64,000 bases of DNA from Valencia hispanica (lineage: Eukaryota > Chordata > Actinopteri > Cyprinodontiformes > Valenciidae): positions 48,657,286-48,721,285 of the forward strand of contig OY747702.1 of assembly GCA_963556495.2 (NCBI GenBank), read 5' to 3'. Positions 11,905-24,424 of the stretch are shown here, piece after piece. The position numbers and the translations under genes are program-made. The notes under the pieces are model-generated. The model was not told the DNA's origin. It saw only the letters and a program-made list of their open reading frames with translations, and made no database searches. The stretch's first letter is position 1, and every line of letters begins with the position of its first letter.

Positions 11905-13405
11905 ATGATTTCCCCAAATGTATTATTACTGCACTTCAGTGGAGCCAGAAATCTTTGTAATGTTTTAAAGTCGTTTTGACTAATAGTTCTCCGGACCTCC
12001 TGGAGGTCTTCTGAAGTTTCTCTTTGCTTTTTTCTATCATTTTCAGTACAATCCCTAAAGCTGATGACCATGACTTTTGACTACACTTACAGTGTTTTTA
12101 AAAGAGAAGCAATGTGAACAGGTTGAGGGTGAAACGAGTGTCAGCCTTTAAAATCCATGTACAGCGGATGGAAAACAGCGTAAATCTTCACACCGGAACG
12201 CTGGATTTGAAAGACGCATAGGTCAGAGTTGAGCGGCACAAAAGAAAACACAGATTTCTCTGTAAATGTTCCAGATGCTGGTGTGAAAAAAAACCCATCA
12301 TAAGTATTAAGAAAAACCGTCAAAACGCCTGAAGAATTATTGATCAGGACCGCTTGAAAAAACTGCAAGAGAATGTGACTACTTTTATAGAAAGACATAA
12401 AGAAAGAAGGAATGACTCGAGACTTGGACCTTTTGCTATAATTCATCGGTTTGCGTGAATGTTTTGCACATTTATTTATTTAAACCCCAAGTAAAGAGAA
12501 AATCTCTCTACATTTAGCGAGAGCCCAGAATGGCTTTGAGCCAGACATACTTTACCACAGCCTGATCTGATCTGTGAGACTAAAAATCAAGTGGCTTAGT
12601 ACTTTGCTGAAGGGCACTTCGTTTTTAAGCTTTGGCAGGAGCTGCTCTCTGCAAAGCGTGAGGAACGACTGATGTCAGTGTTTGCCATCATGGGTATCAA
12701 TATCTGTACGTACAAAAAAAAAAAGTTATAGTTTATGTTGAGATGGCTTCTCCGCCAGCTCTGCATGTAAACTCAACCAGACAGGTTTTTTTTAACACTT
12801 TCTGATTTCCAACCATGATGGAACAATCCCAACATTCACCCTGCTGTTTTTAAGACGCTCTAAGCTCATCATCCCTGTGTAAGACATGAATTTAAATTAG
12901 CAATCTGAATATATGTTTTAAAAGCACGTTCAATATTTAATATGAGGCAGTTGTTGCTGCCTTCTGCTTGTTTTCTCAGTTTGTAACTAATGAGATTTGA
13001 TGGAACATCTTACTGTTTGGTATAAAGTTAATTTAAACTGGGGAAGTGTTGAGATGTTTAGTCCTGAGCTGAGCCTGGGAGAGATGGGACCTGCAGATTC
13101 ACATGTTGGTTTAACAAAGTTGTGCAAGTTCCTTTTTTAGGTCTTGAGGGATCACTCACACTCTTCATGAGTTCTTTGTATTATTTGACTGGCCTTTAGC
13201 ACTTGGCTTTCAGTAATCAATAAAAAAATCCAGGGCAGATGTTTGATGGGATGAATACTAAAGTAGTGGGAAAAGATATTCAGCTATTTATATATGTTTA
13301 TATCTTGTGCTGTTTCTTGAAGTTGTAGAGAACATCTTGTGCAGCTCAGCGAATGACCACAGTCCAGAACATTTGCTCTGTTTTAACACTGAGATTGGTT
13401 CATTG
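11905..13405. other. Undefined sequence
   Basis: No supported gene. A 101-codon minus-strand frame at 12141-12446 was examined and not accepted. An A tract sits at 12713-12724. Confidence 0.3.
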
Positions 13406-13412
13406 ATTAGAG

Positions 13413-14780
13413 TTAATCTGTAGCACCCATCTCAGAATCAGAATCACAGCGTACAAACATTAGTATATATAACTTTAGAGAAGGCAAAATGTAAAATAAA
13501 GGGTGCATTATGTACAAATATGTGAATGTACAGCTATTTTTAAATTTTATATAAAGTAAAAATAAAATTTTTGTTTCACTGTAGAGTAGCTGACCATTGT
13601 GCTCATCCGAAAGATACCCTGAGAGAAGCGCTCTGTAGCACCGACCTAAAGGTAAAAGTCTAAACAGTTTGTGTCCAGGGTGTGGGATATGCAAAGACTT
13701 TCAACAACAAGGTAATTCATGGTGCTTTACATAATTAAGGGTAAAATAAAAATAGCAGTAAAACACAGACAAAGAATATAAAGTAAAAACAGCAATAAAG
13801 CAAGAAGCACACACAAACCATATGAAAAATGAAAGCGTTACTCATTACTCAACAGAAGGTCTAAACAGATGAGTTTTTAGTTGTGATTTAAAAGAACTGT
13901 TTCATCAGTTGTCTGCAAGTTCGTTCCAGATTAGAGGAGCATAGAAACTGAAAGCTGCTTCTCCATGTTTAGTTCTAATTCTAGGGATTTTGAGTAGACA
14001 GGAATTAGAGGGTCTGGGGGGGGGGGTGTAAGGACTTTAGAACTGGGGTGATGTGCTCTACTTTCCTGGTTCTAGTGAGGAATACGAGCAGCAGCGTTCT
14101 GGATCAGCTGCAGCTGTCTGATTGACTTTTTAGGCAGACCTGTGAAGATGCTGTTGTAGTAATCAATCCGACTAAAGATAAACGCATGGATGAGTTTTTC
14201 TAGGTCATGTTGCAAAATCAGTCCTTTATTCCTAGAAATGTTCTTCAGGTGATAGAAGGCTGACCTTGTTATTGCCTTTATGTGACCCTGGAGGTTCAGG
14301 TCTGAGTCCATTACTACACCTAGATTTCGAACCTGATCAGTAGTTTCTAGCTGTATTAACTGAAGCTGTGTGCTGACTGTTGATTGTTCGTCTTTAGGTC
14401 CAAAAATAATTACTTCAGTTTCGTTTCTGTTCAGCTGGAGAAAGTTATGGCACATCCATCCATTGATTTGCTAGATGCATTTACTTAGGGTTTGGATGGG
14501 TTCAAAGTCACCTGGTGACATCGTAATGTAGAGCTGAGTGTCATCTGCATAGTTATGGTAGCTAATTTTATTGGTTGTTATAATCTGGGCTAGTGGGAGC
14601 ATGTAGGTATTAAATTAGAGGGGTCCCAGGATACCCTTTTCCTGACCCCAGACCTGTGCAAGTCTATGGATGGAGGGAAGGTCAGCATTGATGATCCTCT
14701 CTGCAGAACTGATTGTTCATTGCAGTCTGGACCTGTCCTGTTTTGTGCCTGAGATGATGTCACTGATCCTCCATGCGTCG
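13413..14780 (-). mobile_element. Rex1-like LINE relic, split by an L2 copy
   Basis: Two pieces on the minus strand: 14780-14640, carrying antisense-coded sequence of the late ORF2 region, and 13694-13413, reading HPGHKLFRLLPLGRCYRALL, the C-terminal motif of Rex1-like ORF2 proteins. In intact relatives these two pieces are adjacent, so the L2 copy between them (about 13697-14634) is an insertion. Both pieces are degenerate. Confidence 0.55.
13697..14634 (-). mobile_element. 5'-truncated L2 LINE copy
   Basis: Minus-strand copy of the family at 2765-8472. A 127-codon frame (14455-14072) reads from [20 protein letters not shown] through [20 protein letters not shown] to [10 protein letters not shown], the post-RT region. 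Part of the downstream ORF2 is deleted around a G tract at 14017-14026. The 3' end near 13697 has lost the repeated CCTTG tail. Not functional. Confidence 0.8.
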
Positions 14781-14789
14781 ATCAGAAGC

Positions 14790-15190
14790 GATCCCCACTC
14801 TCTCTATTCAGAGAATTGATAGGATCAAAAATAAGCAGGTTAAGCTACTATCTAAAGCTCTTCACACCGAACTAATGCAAAAAGTACTGCTAGTTATGAT
14901 AATGCTCGAGCTGTTTTTTCTTTTTTGTAGGGTTAGGGTGTATAGTACGGATGGGTAAAGAAGTAATGGATTTGAAATTTGGTGAAGATATTTTGTTGTT
15001 TCTTGACAAAATATTGCACTACATGAAACATCTGGTCCTGAAAATAAAACATACCCGCTATTAAATAGACTGCTTCAGCATACCAGTTACATTAAGTAGT
15101 CAAAATCCACTGCTAAACAGTGACTACAATTGCATTTAATTATATTTTGAATATATTTTTTTACTGATGGAGTAAACAGTGAAAAGAAAA
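14790..15190. other. Undefined sequence
   Basis: No gene or element recognised. Confidence 0.3.
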
Positions 15191-15194
15191 CAAT

Positions 15195-15525
15195 TCACTT
15201 TTACTTGGACTTGCCTGTATAAGACTTGGGACTTACCTTAGACTTTCCCCTGAAATATTTGAGTGTCGACTTGGACTTACCCCTGAAAGAATAGGCTTGA
15301 CTTAAGACTTGAGAAATCCCTCAACATGAGGGCTTGCTTCAACGTTAAAGGCGTAATGCAGTTGACTGTCCCCTGCTTGAATTGAGACTCACCACTGAAA
15401 GGACTTAACTTAGAATTTCCTCTGAAAGATTTGAGCGTTTAATTTGCACTTCCCCCTGAAAGAATATAGACTAGACTTTTGAGACTTGCCTGTGAAAGAC
15501 CCTGGACTTGACTTAAGCTGCACTT
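15195..15525. repeat. Degenerate minisatellite, GACTTG / CCCCTGAAAGA units
   Basis: Imperfect repeats of a phrase built from a GACTTGGACTT core followed by CCCCTGAAAGA, occurring about six to eight times with heavy divergence. A similar phrase (AGCCTTGAAAGAATCC) recurs at 15783. A 67-codon minus-strand frame at 15410-15613 overlaps it and is an artefact. Confidence 0.55.
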
Positions 15526-15529
15526 CTAG

Positions 15530-16123
15530 TAAAAAGCTTTCCAGCTCAATGAGAACTCCATCTCTGTCTTCCATTTCTCCTTGAGTGGATGTGCGTTTAC
15601 AAGGAGTCGTCACCAGAGAAGTTACTGCAATGGTAGGCAGACCCGCCAGAAAAGGTCTGCAGCCCCAACTGTCCTGGTGGGGAATTGATTCGCAACAACG
15701 GAGAAGTATAAAAGTAAAACGTCTCCGTCAAAACGTGTGCATGTTGGTGCAAACTTGCTGACGGAGAAGAATAAACCAGGATTTAGCCTTGAAAGAATCC
15801 GTCAACAATTAAGACTTGTAAGAAGGATTTGTGAACATCTCAGACACTGGTTCACACCAGCTGATTAACACTATAACAGTTGCTTGACTTTTTTATTTTG
15901 TGCTTTGCACATTAGGACCAATTCAAATCTATTTTGTTCCATTCTTATAACGAGTATAAAAGGTCCTGTCAGGTTTGAAAAAAGTTTTTAATTTTAAAGG
16001 AAATCTGTCACCAAAACCTGCCTTGCTCTTCAGAGCCCCATAACTATAGGGGTTATAATTCTACCTCTTTTCCTCTAAAGGATATTTTATGTTTGAAACC
16101 TTACACTTAGCATTTATAGTTTT
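15530..16123. other. Undefined sequence
   Basis: No gene or element recognised. Confidence 0.3.
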
Positions 16124-16215
16124 TCAATTCAATTCAGCGCCGATTCACAACAGATGTCATCTCAAGGCACCTTACAAGAAAGTCATTTCAATACAGACAT
16201 TCGAATCAGTTGAAA
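16124..16215 (-). mobile_element. Retroposon 3' tail
   Basis: AATTCAGCGCCGATTCACAAC and the following ATGTCATCTCAAGGCACCTT closely match the sequence at 42262-42360, which has the same tail in the same orientation. Such AT-rich starts plus a TCAAGGCAC motif are antisense 3' ends of a LINE or SINE family. No coding part. Confidence 0.5.
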
Positions 16216-17940
16216 GGTTTAGCTAGTTTTCTTTATTGTATGCCATACTCTTACAAACCCTATCTTCTGTATTATTTAAGTTTTTATATAATCTCTGTTT
16301 TACTTCTTTTTATATGCAATAAAGTAAAGCTTGTTTTAATAGATGGTCCGTCCGCTTATTTTACTTCAAACTGACAGAAGGCTTGTATAGTTGTAGCAGA
16401 GGTGATCTTATGGGGTGATACACAAACTTACTCTGAATTAACTACTCAGCTATACATCATCCATACACCACTAAAGTAAGGAAAAACAACCACTAGATGG
16501 ACTGCCAAACTAAAAGTTACAAATAACAGATCGTCAAGAGTCTGTATGGAGGCTGGGATTTGTTTTTCCCTTTAGTGAATAATGCTGTTTTCCTAAAAAG
16601 GACTCTGGCAAGTTTTTATCTGTGTAGTGAGATGGAAACAGAACATTTCTTTTTCCTTTGAGACAGAGTTACGAGACCAGAATAAAAAAAATTTCAGCCT
16701 CTATCAGAGGATGACAAAAATTGCACCCTCGGGACAGCAGATATCAAGTAATGAATCATGCTTCTCAGAGCAAACCAAGGTAGAGACACACTAGAATAAA
16801 CCTAATCTTTCAAATTAAATCATCCCAATTAGGGCAGGGAATTATCATCACAGCTACAGATATCATGTTATCAGAAATGTGGGAGAGGAAATCAAAAACG
16901 AGAAAACAGAAAGGAGGCCAACCCCAAAAGTATGAGCTTTTGGTACGGATATAATTATGAACAACATACACTGATCAGCTCCAACGTTCACTTTCTGCAG
17001 CACTAGCAACATTACCATTCAGGGAGGTTTCCTGTGATATCGGGCACGAAGGCATTATAAAAAGGTTTGTTAGGTCTGTCAAGTTGTGAGGTTATTCCCA
17101 GAGATGTATTCTGTGAAGAAACGTTATGCGAGGTGTGTGTCACGTTTGTAGTGTCATCATGATCATTTTCGGTTTGCCGGATCATCAAGACTTACGCTGA
17201 ACACAACCCGCCCCGGAGCGATTTTATGTTCACAGCTTCGAAATTAAATCATCCGTAAAACGCCTCGTCCTTTCACTGATTCGTTTTCTGATGACATCCC
17301 TGAAAATGATATTAACACTAAAACGGCATATTAACGTTAACAGGCAGGAGTACTGAAAGCTGCTCTGTTGATGCTGGAATGTGCAGCTAAACTGAAAAAG
17401 ACACGACTAGCTAAATTTAAGATTTTCATATAAAAACACTGATCCAATATTTATTTTCCAGCCTCCTCTTAGTGCTTAATCTGTTAAAGATTTTATTCAG
17501 AATTTAAACTTTTAAAACAAACAAAAGAAGGAACTCTAAATGAATCTTGACATAGCTTCTATGCTGACAAAACATATTTATCTGTAAACCTGTTGAGCTG
17601 TTGGTTGTGCATCTTTATAGTTTCCAGAAACCATGCTGTAGGCTTTGCATTGTGTTACCATGGCAGCCAAGCATTTAATTATTTACGCCAACTGGGTTTT
17701 ATATATGTTCTCCGGGACGTTAATTCGCCCGACCAGATTGAGATCTGGGCATTTAAAGGATAGAGGGGGAATGCTTGAGGCTTTTTATTATGGGATTTGA
17801 GCTTTCTGGTATTTTACTGTGGAAACATGTTGCCATTTAAGATATTTAAGTGTTTCCTTTCCAACAGGAGGGAAAAGGTTTCCCTGCACCTACAGGATAT
17901 CAAACATGTGGTTTGAGCAGTGTCTACGACGGTAAATAAA
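16216..17940. other. Undefined sequence
   Basis: No gene, RNA or repeat family recognised over this 1.7-kb unassigned stretch. Confidence 0.3.
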
Positions 17941-17942
17941 TT

Positions 17943-18135
17943 AATGCAGGGATGCGCAATTCTGGTCCCGTTTCCCTGCTTGATCGCACCTGATTCGCAC
18001 GAACGGGTCATTAGCGTCCTCCAGCAGAACCTAGTGACAAGCGGAGGAGATAATTAAAGTATCTGAAGCAGGTGTGTTGGAGCGGGGACGCATCTAAAAC
18101 GCGCAGGCCGTGGATCCCCGAGAGCTCGAGTCGCT
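17943..18135. mobile_element. Palindromic MITE relic (hAT-type)
   Basis: Starts GCAGGGATGCGCAATTCTGG and ends in GGATCCCCGAGAGCTCGAG, with the phrase CAGGTGTGTTGGAGCGGGG inside. This matches a widespread fish MITE whose termini carry a 'GGTCC' pair. A second degenerate copy lies at 50350-50465. No 8-bp duplication could be confirmed. Confidence 0.45.
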
Positions 18136-19208
18136 CACCTCTGCAGACGGCGAGCGGTTTGTACTCGAGGTAGTGCTTTAGGTCGAAATGAGAATTTGCA
18201 TATTTATCGTCTGCATGTAAATACGTAAAGTGGTATGCAGAGATGAGCTGTTGTACAAAAAATTGTGAATAATTAGGAATGAATACATGAATAAATTGAC
18301 TGGAAGGAAGTATATGTCTAAGATTTCCAGGTAAATGCCTTGACTGAAGGTACCCCAGCACCTTTTTTCTTTAACCCCTTTTTTGGCTGCAAAAAACGTC
18401 TCTGCATAAGATAAAGAGTGATGAGCCAATCTGCAAGCATTAATCTTGTTGCAGTTTATGCTATGAATCCCTTGCTTTGGTTGTCTGTTTAGCCGTTACA
18501 TATTGAATAAGAGTAGCCAGGTGTTGTTGCGTTATTTCATTATTATGCACCGAGTATTCTGAGTTGAATGTCGCATAAATAAACAGGATACCTCGGGATC
18601 CATGCCTAAATCTGAGGCATGAGCCTGTGGACAGCAGCTGGAACTATATGACCGTTGTGTAAATCTGAAGTGAGCCTTAAAACGCAGAATCGTTTGGTGT
18701 TTTGTAGACTAAAGAGCCCTTCCTTAATGAGTTTATTGGGAATGCACTTTGTTCCTCATCTTTAGAAGTTAATGCAAACCTTTTCATAGTAGGTGATGCA
18801 AGTTAGCTGCAACTCGAAGAAGACACGCTCGGTCTCAATAGATTGGTCACAAGTCAAGTGACATATGACCAATCGGGGGCTTCGTTTTTTGTGCTTTGCA
18901 AAAACCGAGCTTCCTTTTAAAACAGCTTGAAATTTTCAAAAGAAAAAGCTACATTTATGTATAGCTGGAATGCATGAAGGGGGAAATGTCTACAAGATCG
19001 ACAGTGGAAATTGTGTTTATTTGCAGAGGAATTCTTTACATCAAACAAGCAAAAAACAAATCCTTAGAAAGGCAAGAGACAGCAGAAGAGACGGGGGAGC
19101 AGGAGGAAGGTTTACTGCCAACAAGACATTTGAGACAGTAATGCTGCATGTTGAGCAACCTGTTTGTTTGGTGTTGTTTTTTTAAATATAAAATGTTTCC
19201 CTCGGTCT
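18136..19208. other. Undefined sequence
   Basis: No supported gene. Minus-strand frames at 18011-18429 have no recognisable domain. Confidence 0.3.
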
Positions 19209-20369
19209 GAAAGTGAGGAACATAAGTATTTGAACACCTATGGAGGATTCTGAAAATTGTAGGCGCATTTTCACTGTGAGAAACAGCTTTTTTTTGATAC
19301 ATGAAATCACATTGTCTGATTTTTAAAGAATTTATTTGTATTTTATTGGTGCACAAAAGTATTTGAACACCTGAGAAAATCAGCAAGAATTCTGGCTCTC
19401 AAAGACCTGTTATTCTGCCTTTAAAAAGTCCATCTCTACTCCACTTGTTAACCTAAATTAGTAGCACCTGTCTGAGCTTGTTAAAGACACCTGTCCACCC
19501 CAAAGGTTCCTGCGGTAGAACACCAATCCGTCATGGTTTAAAATCATGCATTGCACGAAAGGTTCCCCTGCTCAAGTCATCACATGTCCAGGCCCGTCTG
19601 AAGTTTGCCAGAGACCATCTGGATGATCCAGAGGAAGCATGGGAGAAACTCATGTGGTCAGATGAGACCAAAATAGAACTTTTTGGTCTAAAATTCATCA
19701 TCATGCTTTGGGGTGCTTTTCTGCGAAGGGGACAGGACGACTGCACTGTATTAAGGAGAAGATGAATGGGACCATGTATTGTGAGATTTTGAGCAACAAC
19801 CTCCTTCCCTCAGTCAGAGCTTTGAAGATGGGTCGTGGCTGAGTCTTCCAACATGACAATGACCCGAAGTACACAGCCAGGATAACCAAGGAGTGGCTCA
19901 GTAAGAAACATATCAAGGTTCTGGATTGGCCTAGCCACTCTCTAGACCTAAATCCAAAAGAAAAACCTTTAGAGGGAGCTACAACTCTGTGTTGCTCAGT
20001 GACAGCCCCGAAACTAGAGAATCTAGAGAAGATCTGTGTGGAGGAGTGGACCAGAATCTCTGTTGCAGTGTGTGGAAACCTGGTCCAGAACTACAGGAAA
20101 TATTTGACCTCTGTAATTGCAAACAAAGGCATCAAATATTAACACTGATTTTCTCAGGTGTTCAAATACGTATGTGCAACAATAAAATACAAATCAATTC
20201 TTTAACAATCAGACAATTTGATTTCCTGAATTTTATTTTAAAATGTCTCTCACAGTGGAAATGCAGCTACAATATGAATTTCAGACCCCTCCATGATTTC
20301 TAAGTCGGAGAACTTGCATATTTTTGTATATAATTGCAGGGTGTTCAAATACTTCTACTCCTCACTGTA
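19209..20369 (+). mobile_element. Tc1-like transposon with both termini
   Basis: Left terminus AAGTGAGGAACATAAGTATT at 19211 and right terminus AATACTTCTACTCCTCACTG ending at 20367 form an inverted pair; the right end is followed by TA. The motif AGTATTTGAACACC recurs inside each end (19224, 19351; antisense at 20155 and 20341), as in Tc1 elements with internal repeats. The interior encodes a broken transposase. Confidence 0.85.
19478..20150 (+). pseudogene. Tc1 transposase, broken
   Basis: The open part (95 codons from 19478) contains ARLKFARDHLDDPEEAWEKL followed by [12 protein letters not shown], which includes the first catalytic aspartate of the DDE triad. There is an internal deletion just after it, then a frame change near 19760. 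Downstream the readable segments FQHDNDPKYTA (second aspartate) and KVLDWPSHSLDLNP with the expected DDE glutamate region follow, with a stop between them. Intact family members are about 340 residues; this copy also lacks most of the N-terminal DNA-binding region. It cannot be active. Confidence 0.85.
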
Positions 20370-20422
20370 ACTGAAAGTGCCACATTCATCTGCTCAAAAA
20401 ATTATATGCAAGGTCCTCTTAA

Positions 20423-21309
20423 AAGTACCTGGGTGTTCACCTGAATAATAAACTGGACTGGAGCTGCAACACTGATGCTCTTAACAGGAAGGGTCAGAGC
20501 AGATTCTACCTGCTGAGGAGGCTCAGGTCTTTTGGAGTCCCGGGAGCGCTCCTAAAGACGTTCTTTGACTTTGTGGTGGCATCATTATATGACGTAGTAT
20601 GTTGGAGCAGCAGTTTATCTACAGCTGAGAGGAAGAGGTTGGATAAGCTCACCAGGAAGGCCAGCTCTGTTTTAGGATGCCCCCTGGATCCAGTGCAGGT
20701 GGTGGGAGACAGAAGGACTCTGGCCAAAATAACATCACTGATGGACAGTCTCCCACCCCATGCATAAAGATGTTGCTGAGCTGCAGAGCTCCTTCAGTGA
20801 CAGACTGCTGCATCCTAGGTGCATGAAGGAACGTTTTCGCAGGTCCTTCCTCCCTGCAGCTGTTAGACTTTACAACCAGAACTGCTCCCAACAAACCCAA
20901 TTAATGTTTACATCACTGCTGTAACTTGCGCTATTTCACTCATTTAACTAACATTACTGTGGCTGCTATTTACACATCCGTTTTTCTCAGTTTATATCCT
21001 GATAACTACTTGTAAATAATACGTTTACTCTATTACTTTCTATTGCACAACTACTCATGCACATTCTGTAAATATTCATTGTTTTTTTTATTATCCTACT
21101 CAGTTGCAGATTATAATCTGAATATGCCACTTTAGTTTTAATACCTGCACAATACTTTGGTTTTTGTAATTGTTTCCTTATAATTCTTAACTCTGTTTAC
21201 ATACTTTTTCTGTCATTCTCGTGTGATCGTGAATGCTTCTGTTATCTGTCAATTTCCTGCTGTTACAGCCAAATTTCCCCTCTGTGGGACAATAAAGCGT
21301 TATTCTATT
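20423..21309 (+). mobile_element. Rex1-like LINE, 3' end
   Basis: From 20423 the frame reads KYLGVHLNNKLDWSCNTDAL and on through GQSRFYLLRRLRSFGVPGAL, CWSSSLSTAERKRLDKLTRK and LGCPLDPVQVVGDRRTL to a stop at 20767. A shift of frame then restores DVAELQSSFSDRLLHPRC and RFRRSFLPAAVRLYNQN up to about 20930. This is the ORF2 end of a Rex1-like family different from that at 51389. A 3' UTR follows and ends in GGGACAATAAAGCGTTATTC. The element is 5' truncated, right after the Tc1 end. Confidence 0.75.
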
Positions 21310-21314
21310 CCAAA

Positions 21315-21430
21315 GAGCATGCGGATGTACAGCCATCGCACTGTTCAGGAAGGTGTCCGGTTCTGTGTCCTAAAGATGAACATGTTTTGATACAAAATGT
21401 GTGTCTAAACACGCAGGGCACAAAGGAGGT
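21315..21430 (+). mobile_element. Tc1-like relic (short)
   Basis: ACAGCCATCGCACTGTTCAG and the following GGTGTCCGGTTCTGTGTCCT, then AAGATGAACATGTTTTG, resemble a part of a fish Tc1 transposase gene. Only ~115 bases are recognisable and no termini are seen. Confidence 0.4.
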
Positions 21431-21869
21431 CAAAGACTGATGTAAATATAAATATATAAAAACACATAAAACACAAACAATTATGAGCTTTCTTAAGCTA
21501 TTATTCAATTAAAAATTTATCGACATAAGACTTTCTCATCGGGAGGGAGGTTAGTGGTGTCCTAATCTGAGGTGGTCTACATTTTAGATTTTTGACTAAT
21601 CAGATTTACATTTGACTTGTCAATTTAATTTGTGGAAGTTTGTGATGATGTAGACATCTTAACAACTTCAGAACAGAAGGTTCTGGTGCAGAAAGCAGGA
21701 CTGGATTAAATTTACTGACTAATCAGTGACTCATTTTACATTTTGACTGATTTATTGACTACTAAATAATTACCTGCAGCTCCAGGATGTAATAAATAGT
21801 CCACAGCCGCATTTAAATAGAATTATTTTTGACTAAAGTTGGTAATAATTTAAATTGGGGATATTTCTG
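21431..21869. other. Undefined sequence
   Basis: No gene or element recognised. Repeated ACTAATCAG / GACTGATTTATTGAC phrases are too loose to call a repeat. Confidence 0.25.
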
Positions 21870-22418
21870 AAGCTTAATATCCTGAGAACCTGTCTTTCCC
21901 TCATTGAAAACATACCTGAAGTGTTGCTCTGACCCATTCACTCATGTTAGAGGAATCTTTGAGTCTCTGCTGGTAGTTCTCTGGGTTGCTGAAACGCCTG
22001 CTCCCACCTATCCCCGCCTTTTCCACCCATCTCCTCCTCCATCCTTACGTACTCAGCCGAGAGCCTCGCCCCTGCAGAGCTCCCCTGCCCCTCCCCACCT
22101 CACACAACTCCGGCTGAGTCCCAGGTGCAGTAATTATAACACACCAGCTGCAGCTGCGCGTCTTTTGTGGGATTTATTTTCTGACTCCGTGCATGCTGCC
22201 ATGACGCACGGTATGTGACAAACTGAAGGGGGAGTGTCAGAAAGAGTAGGAGGGTCTTAGAGATGCACAGGCGAAAACATGGCGTCCAATACCGAAGTAA
22301 AATACTTTAAGGTGGATTTAGATATATGACGGACTTTTAAAAGACTTAAGGTGACAATTTTATTGGAGTGTGCTATAGAAGGGTAATATGTGCCTAGAAG
22401 AAGCATAATACCCCCCCT
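21870..22418. mobile_element. TTAA-type DNA element fragment
   Basis: The right end GCATAATACCCCCCCTT is followed by TTAA and resembles the terminus of fish non-autonomous Kolobok-like elements. The interior (for example TGTTGCTCTGACCCATTCAC) appears to belong to the same element. The left terminus is not identifiable. A 104-codon plus-strand frame at 21904-22218 lies inside and has no recognised domain. Confidence 0.4.
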
Positions 22419-22699
22419 TTAAGTAGCAAAAATTGGAGGATTTACATGTTCAGTAAGCAATGCATTATACATGTAAGACAATACATACTTGCATATAACC
22501 ACTATTAGATAGATCAAATCTGAAGCATGTGTGTACGTTTTCCTACGCGTTTCATAAATGTTGAGACACTCCCACTTCTACCAGTTTGGCAGACGTAGCT
22601 CGAACGTTTTCTGGCGGCACTAAAAGTGTATGGACAGAGTCAACAGTGTTACATTTGGAAGAGAAGGGGACAAGCTCCCAAAATGGAGATTACCAAGCA
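22419..22699. other. Undefined sequence
   Basis: No gene recognised; probably the degraded left part of the Tc1 relic that follows. Confidence 0.25.
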
Positions 22700-22950
22700 A
22701 ACAGTGACGTAGGGAGGTGGAAGCATCATGTTGTGGCGCTGGTTTGCTGCAAGAAATAGACGACGTTATCCGAAAATATTGAAGCAGCATCTAACATCAG
22801 TCATCAGAAGTCAAAACTTGGACACACATTGGGACACTAATCGCAGTGCCAAATTAGGAGATTAAAGAGAACAAAGTCATTGTTTTGCAGTGACCAGTTT
22901 ACACCAGTTCTGTCTGGAGGAATGGATCAAGACGGATTAAATAGTTTTTG
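22700..22950 (+). mobile_element. Tc1-like relic
   Basis: The phrase GGAGGTGGAAGCATCATG translates to GGSIMLWGWFAA, matching the strongly conserved segment after the first catalytic aspartate in Tc1 transposases. Near 22905 LHQFCLEEW matches a late segment of the same protein. Most of the intervening sequence is lost or degenerate. Confidence 0.5.
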
Positions 22951-24424
22951 TTTGCATTTTTATGAGCACAAGGGGAGGAAATGGTCATTAGAGAGTTTGC
23001 AACTCTGAATCGCACCGTATCAATGATAATAAATACAGTTTTCAGTAATCTTTGAAATGTCTGAATATGACCGCTAACAGCTAATCAGTATCAGCATGTG
23101 CTGTTAGTTCAAGGAGCAGTGCATCATATTCTCATATAATGAATTTCTAATGCATGTCGTCGTCATAATCAGTAACTTAGAATATAAAGTTCCTTTTATT
23201 TCAGTTACTTCATTCACAAAGTACAACACATTAAATCAATCAATTACACACAGACTGATTTTTTTTTTCAAGCCTTTCTGTTAAATATGATTTTTTCTCA
23301 CTTACAGTTAATAAAAACAGAATATTTAAGACTAGAATATTACATCAGGCAAAAAAATATTTTTTAAATACAGAAATGCAGGCTTAACGACTGTGTGTAG
23401 TGGAATTGAAAATTACAATTGAAATTTTGAGCACAACTACAGAGTGAAGGATGGATTTAAATTGAGTGAGGGGACTATCTGAACACCACGTCTGTCACAA
23501 TTTAGTCCTTATCTGAGTTGATCAGATCTTTCTTCTTTCTGATATTTCCTACTTCAAACAAATCTTGAAAATGGGAATGGGTACTCGCTGTCCCTATTTT
23601 TCTCCTTTATTGAAAATGTAACACATGATATAGGGGAATTTGCTTTTTTTTACAAGTCTCTAGTTGGAAACCAATGAGCTGGAATTATTAATTGACCAGC
23701 AAAGGTAATGCTTTTATACTGGTGTGATATTGAACTTTCATTCTAAACTGCACACTTCATGGAGAATTATAAGATCTGGTCGCTCAGCATGAAAAGAAGA
23801 TAAAGTCTTTAGGATCCATCCTGTGCGACAATGTCTGTGGACAGCTTAAAGTCAGTTCACCAGAGAAATTAGAATATATAAAACAGTCAAATGAGGGTTG
23901 TAAGTGTGCTGACTTCTTCTGGCCCTTTCTTTGACACAACATAAAATAAATGCTAATGTTAGCACTAAAACTTGGCAAGCACAAGGCTGTGTTTGGGAAG
24001 GAACGGCTGGTTTAGGATGGAAAGGAAGAGAGATTATTATATCACACGCATACAGCATCCTCCACATTTATTGGCGCACCTGAAAAAGATTTGTGAGCAA
24101 TAAAATAAAGATATTTTTCATTACAGTAGTATGATCACACACTGAAAAAGCCAATCTTGAATTAGAATACATTTATTGAGGAGGTCAAGAAATCACGTTC
24201 TAAATATATACTTATTGGTACTACGGCTTTCAATACCTTGTGTAGCCCCCTATTATTGGGAAAGGATTATTCATTAACCAGGTTTCTGTTGTTTTGATTA
24301 ATCTTTATTATTTAGTAAATAGACCCACAAAAATCCACCAGCTTTGATTCAAAAGCAGATTTCGGGTATGAAAACAATCAACCCAAAAAATATGGAGACA
24401 ACTTTGCCTGACCCTTTCTATGTT
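22951..24424. other. Undefined AT-rich sequence
   Basis: No supported gene. The part at 23150-23340 loosely resembles a terminal segment of the Tc1 family also seen at 57470-57560, but the match is too weak to place ends. Confidence 0.3.

Noticed and set aside
12141..12446. Minus-strand frame of 101 codons with a TPASGTFT phrase, faintly like a C1q domain
   Set aside because: Only one short phrase fits; the rest of the domain and splice context are missing.
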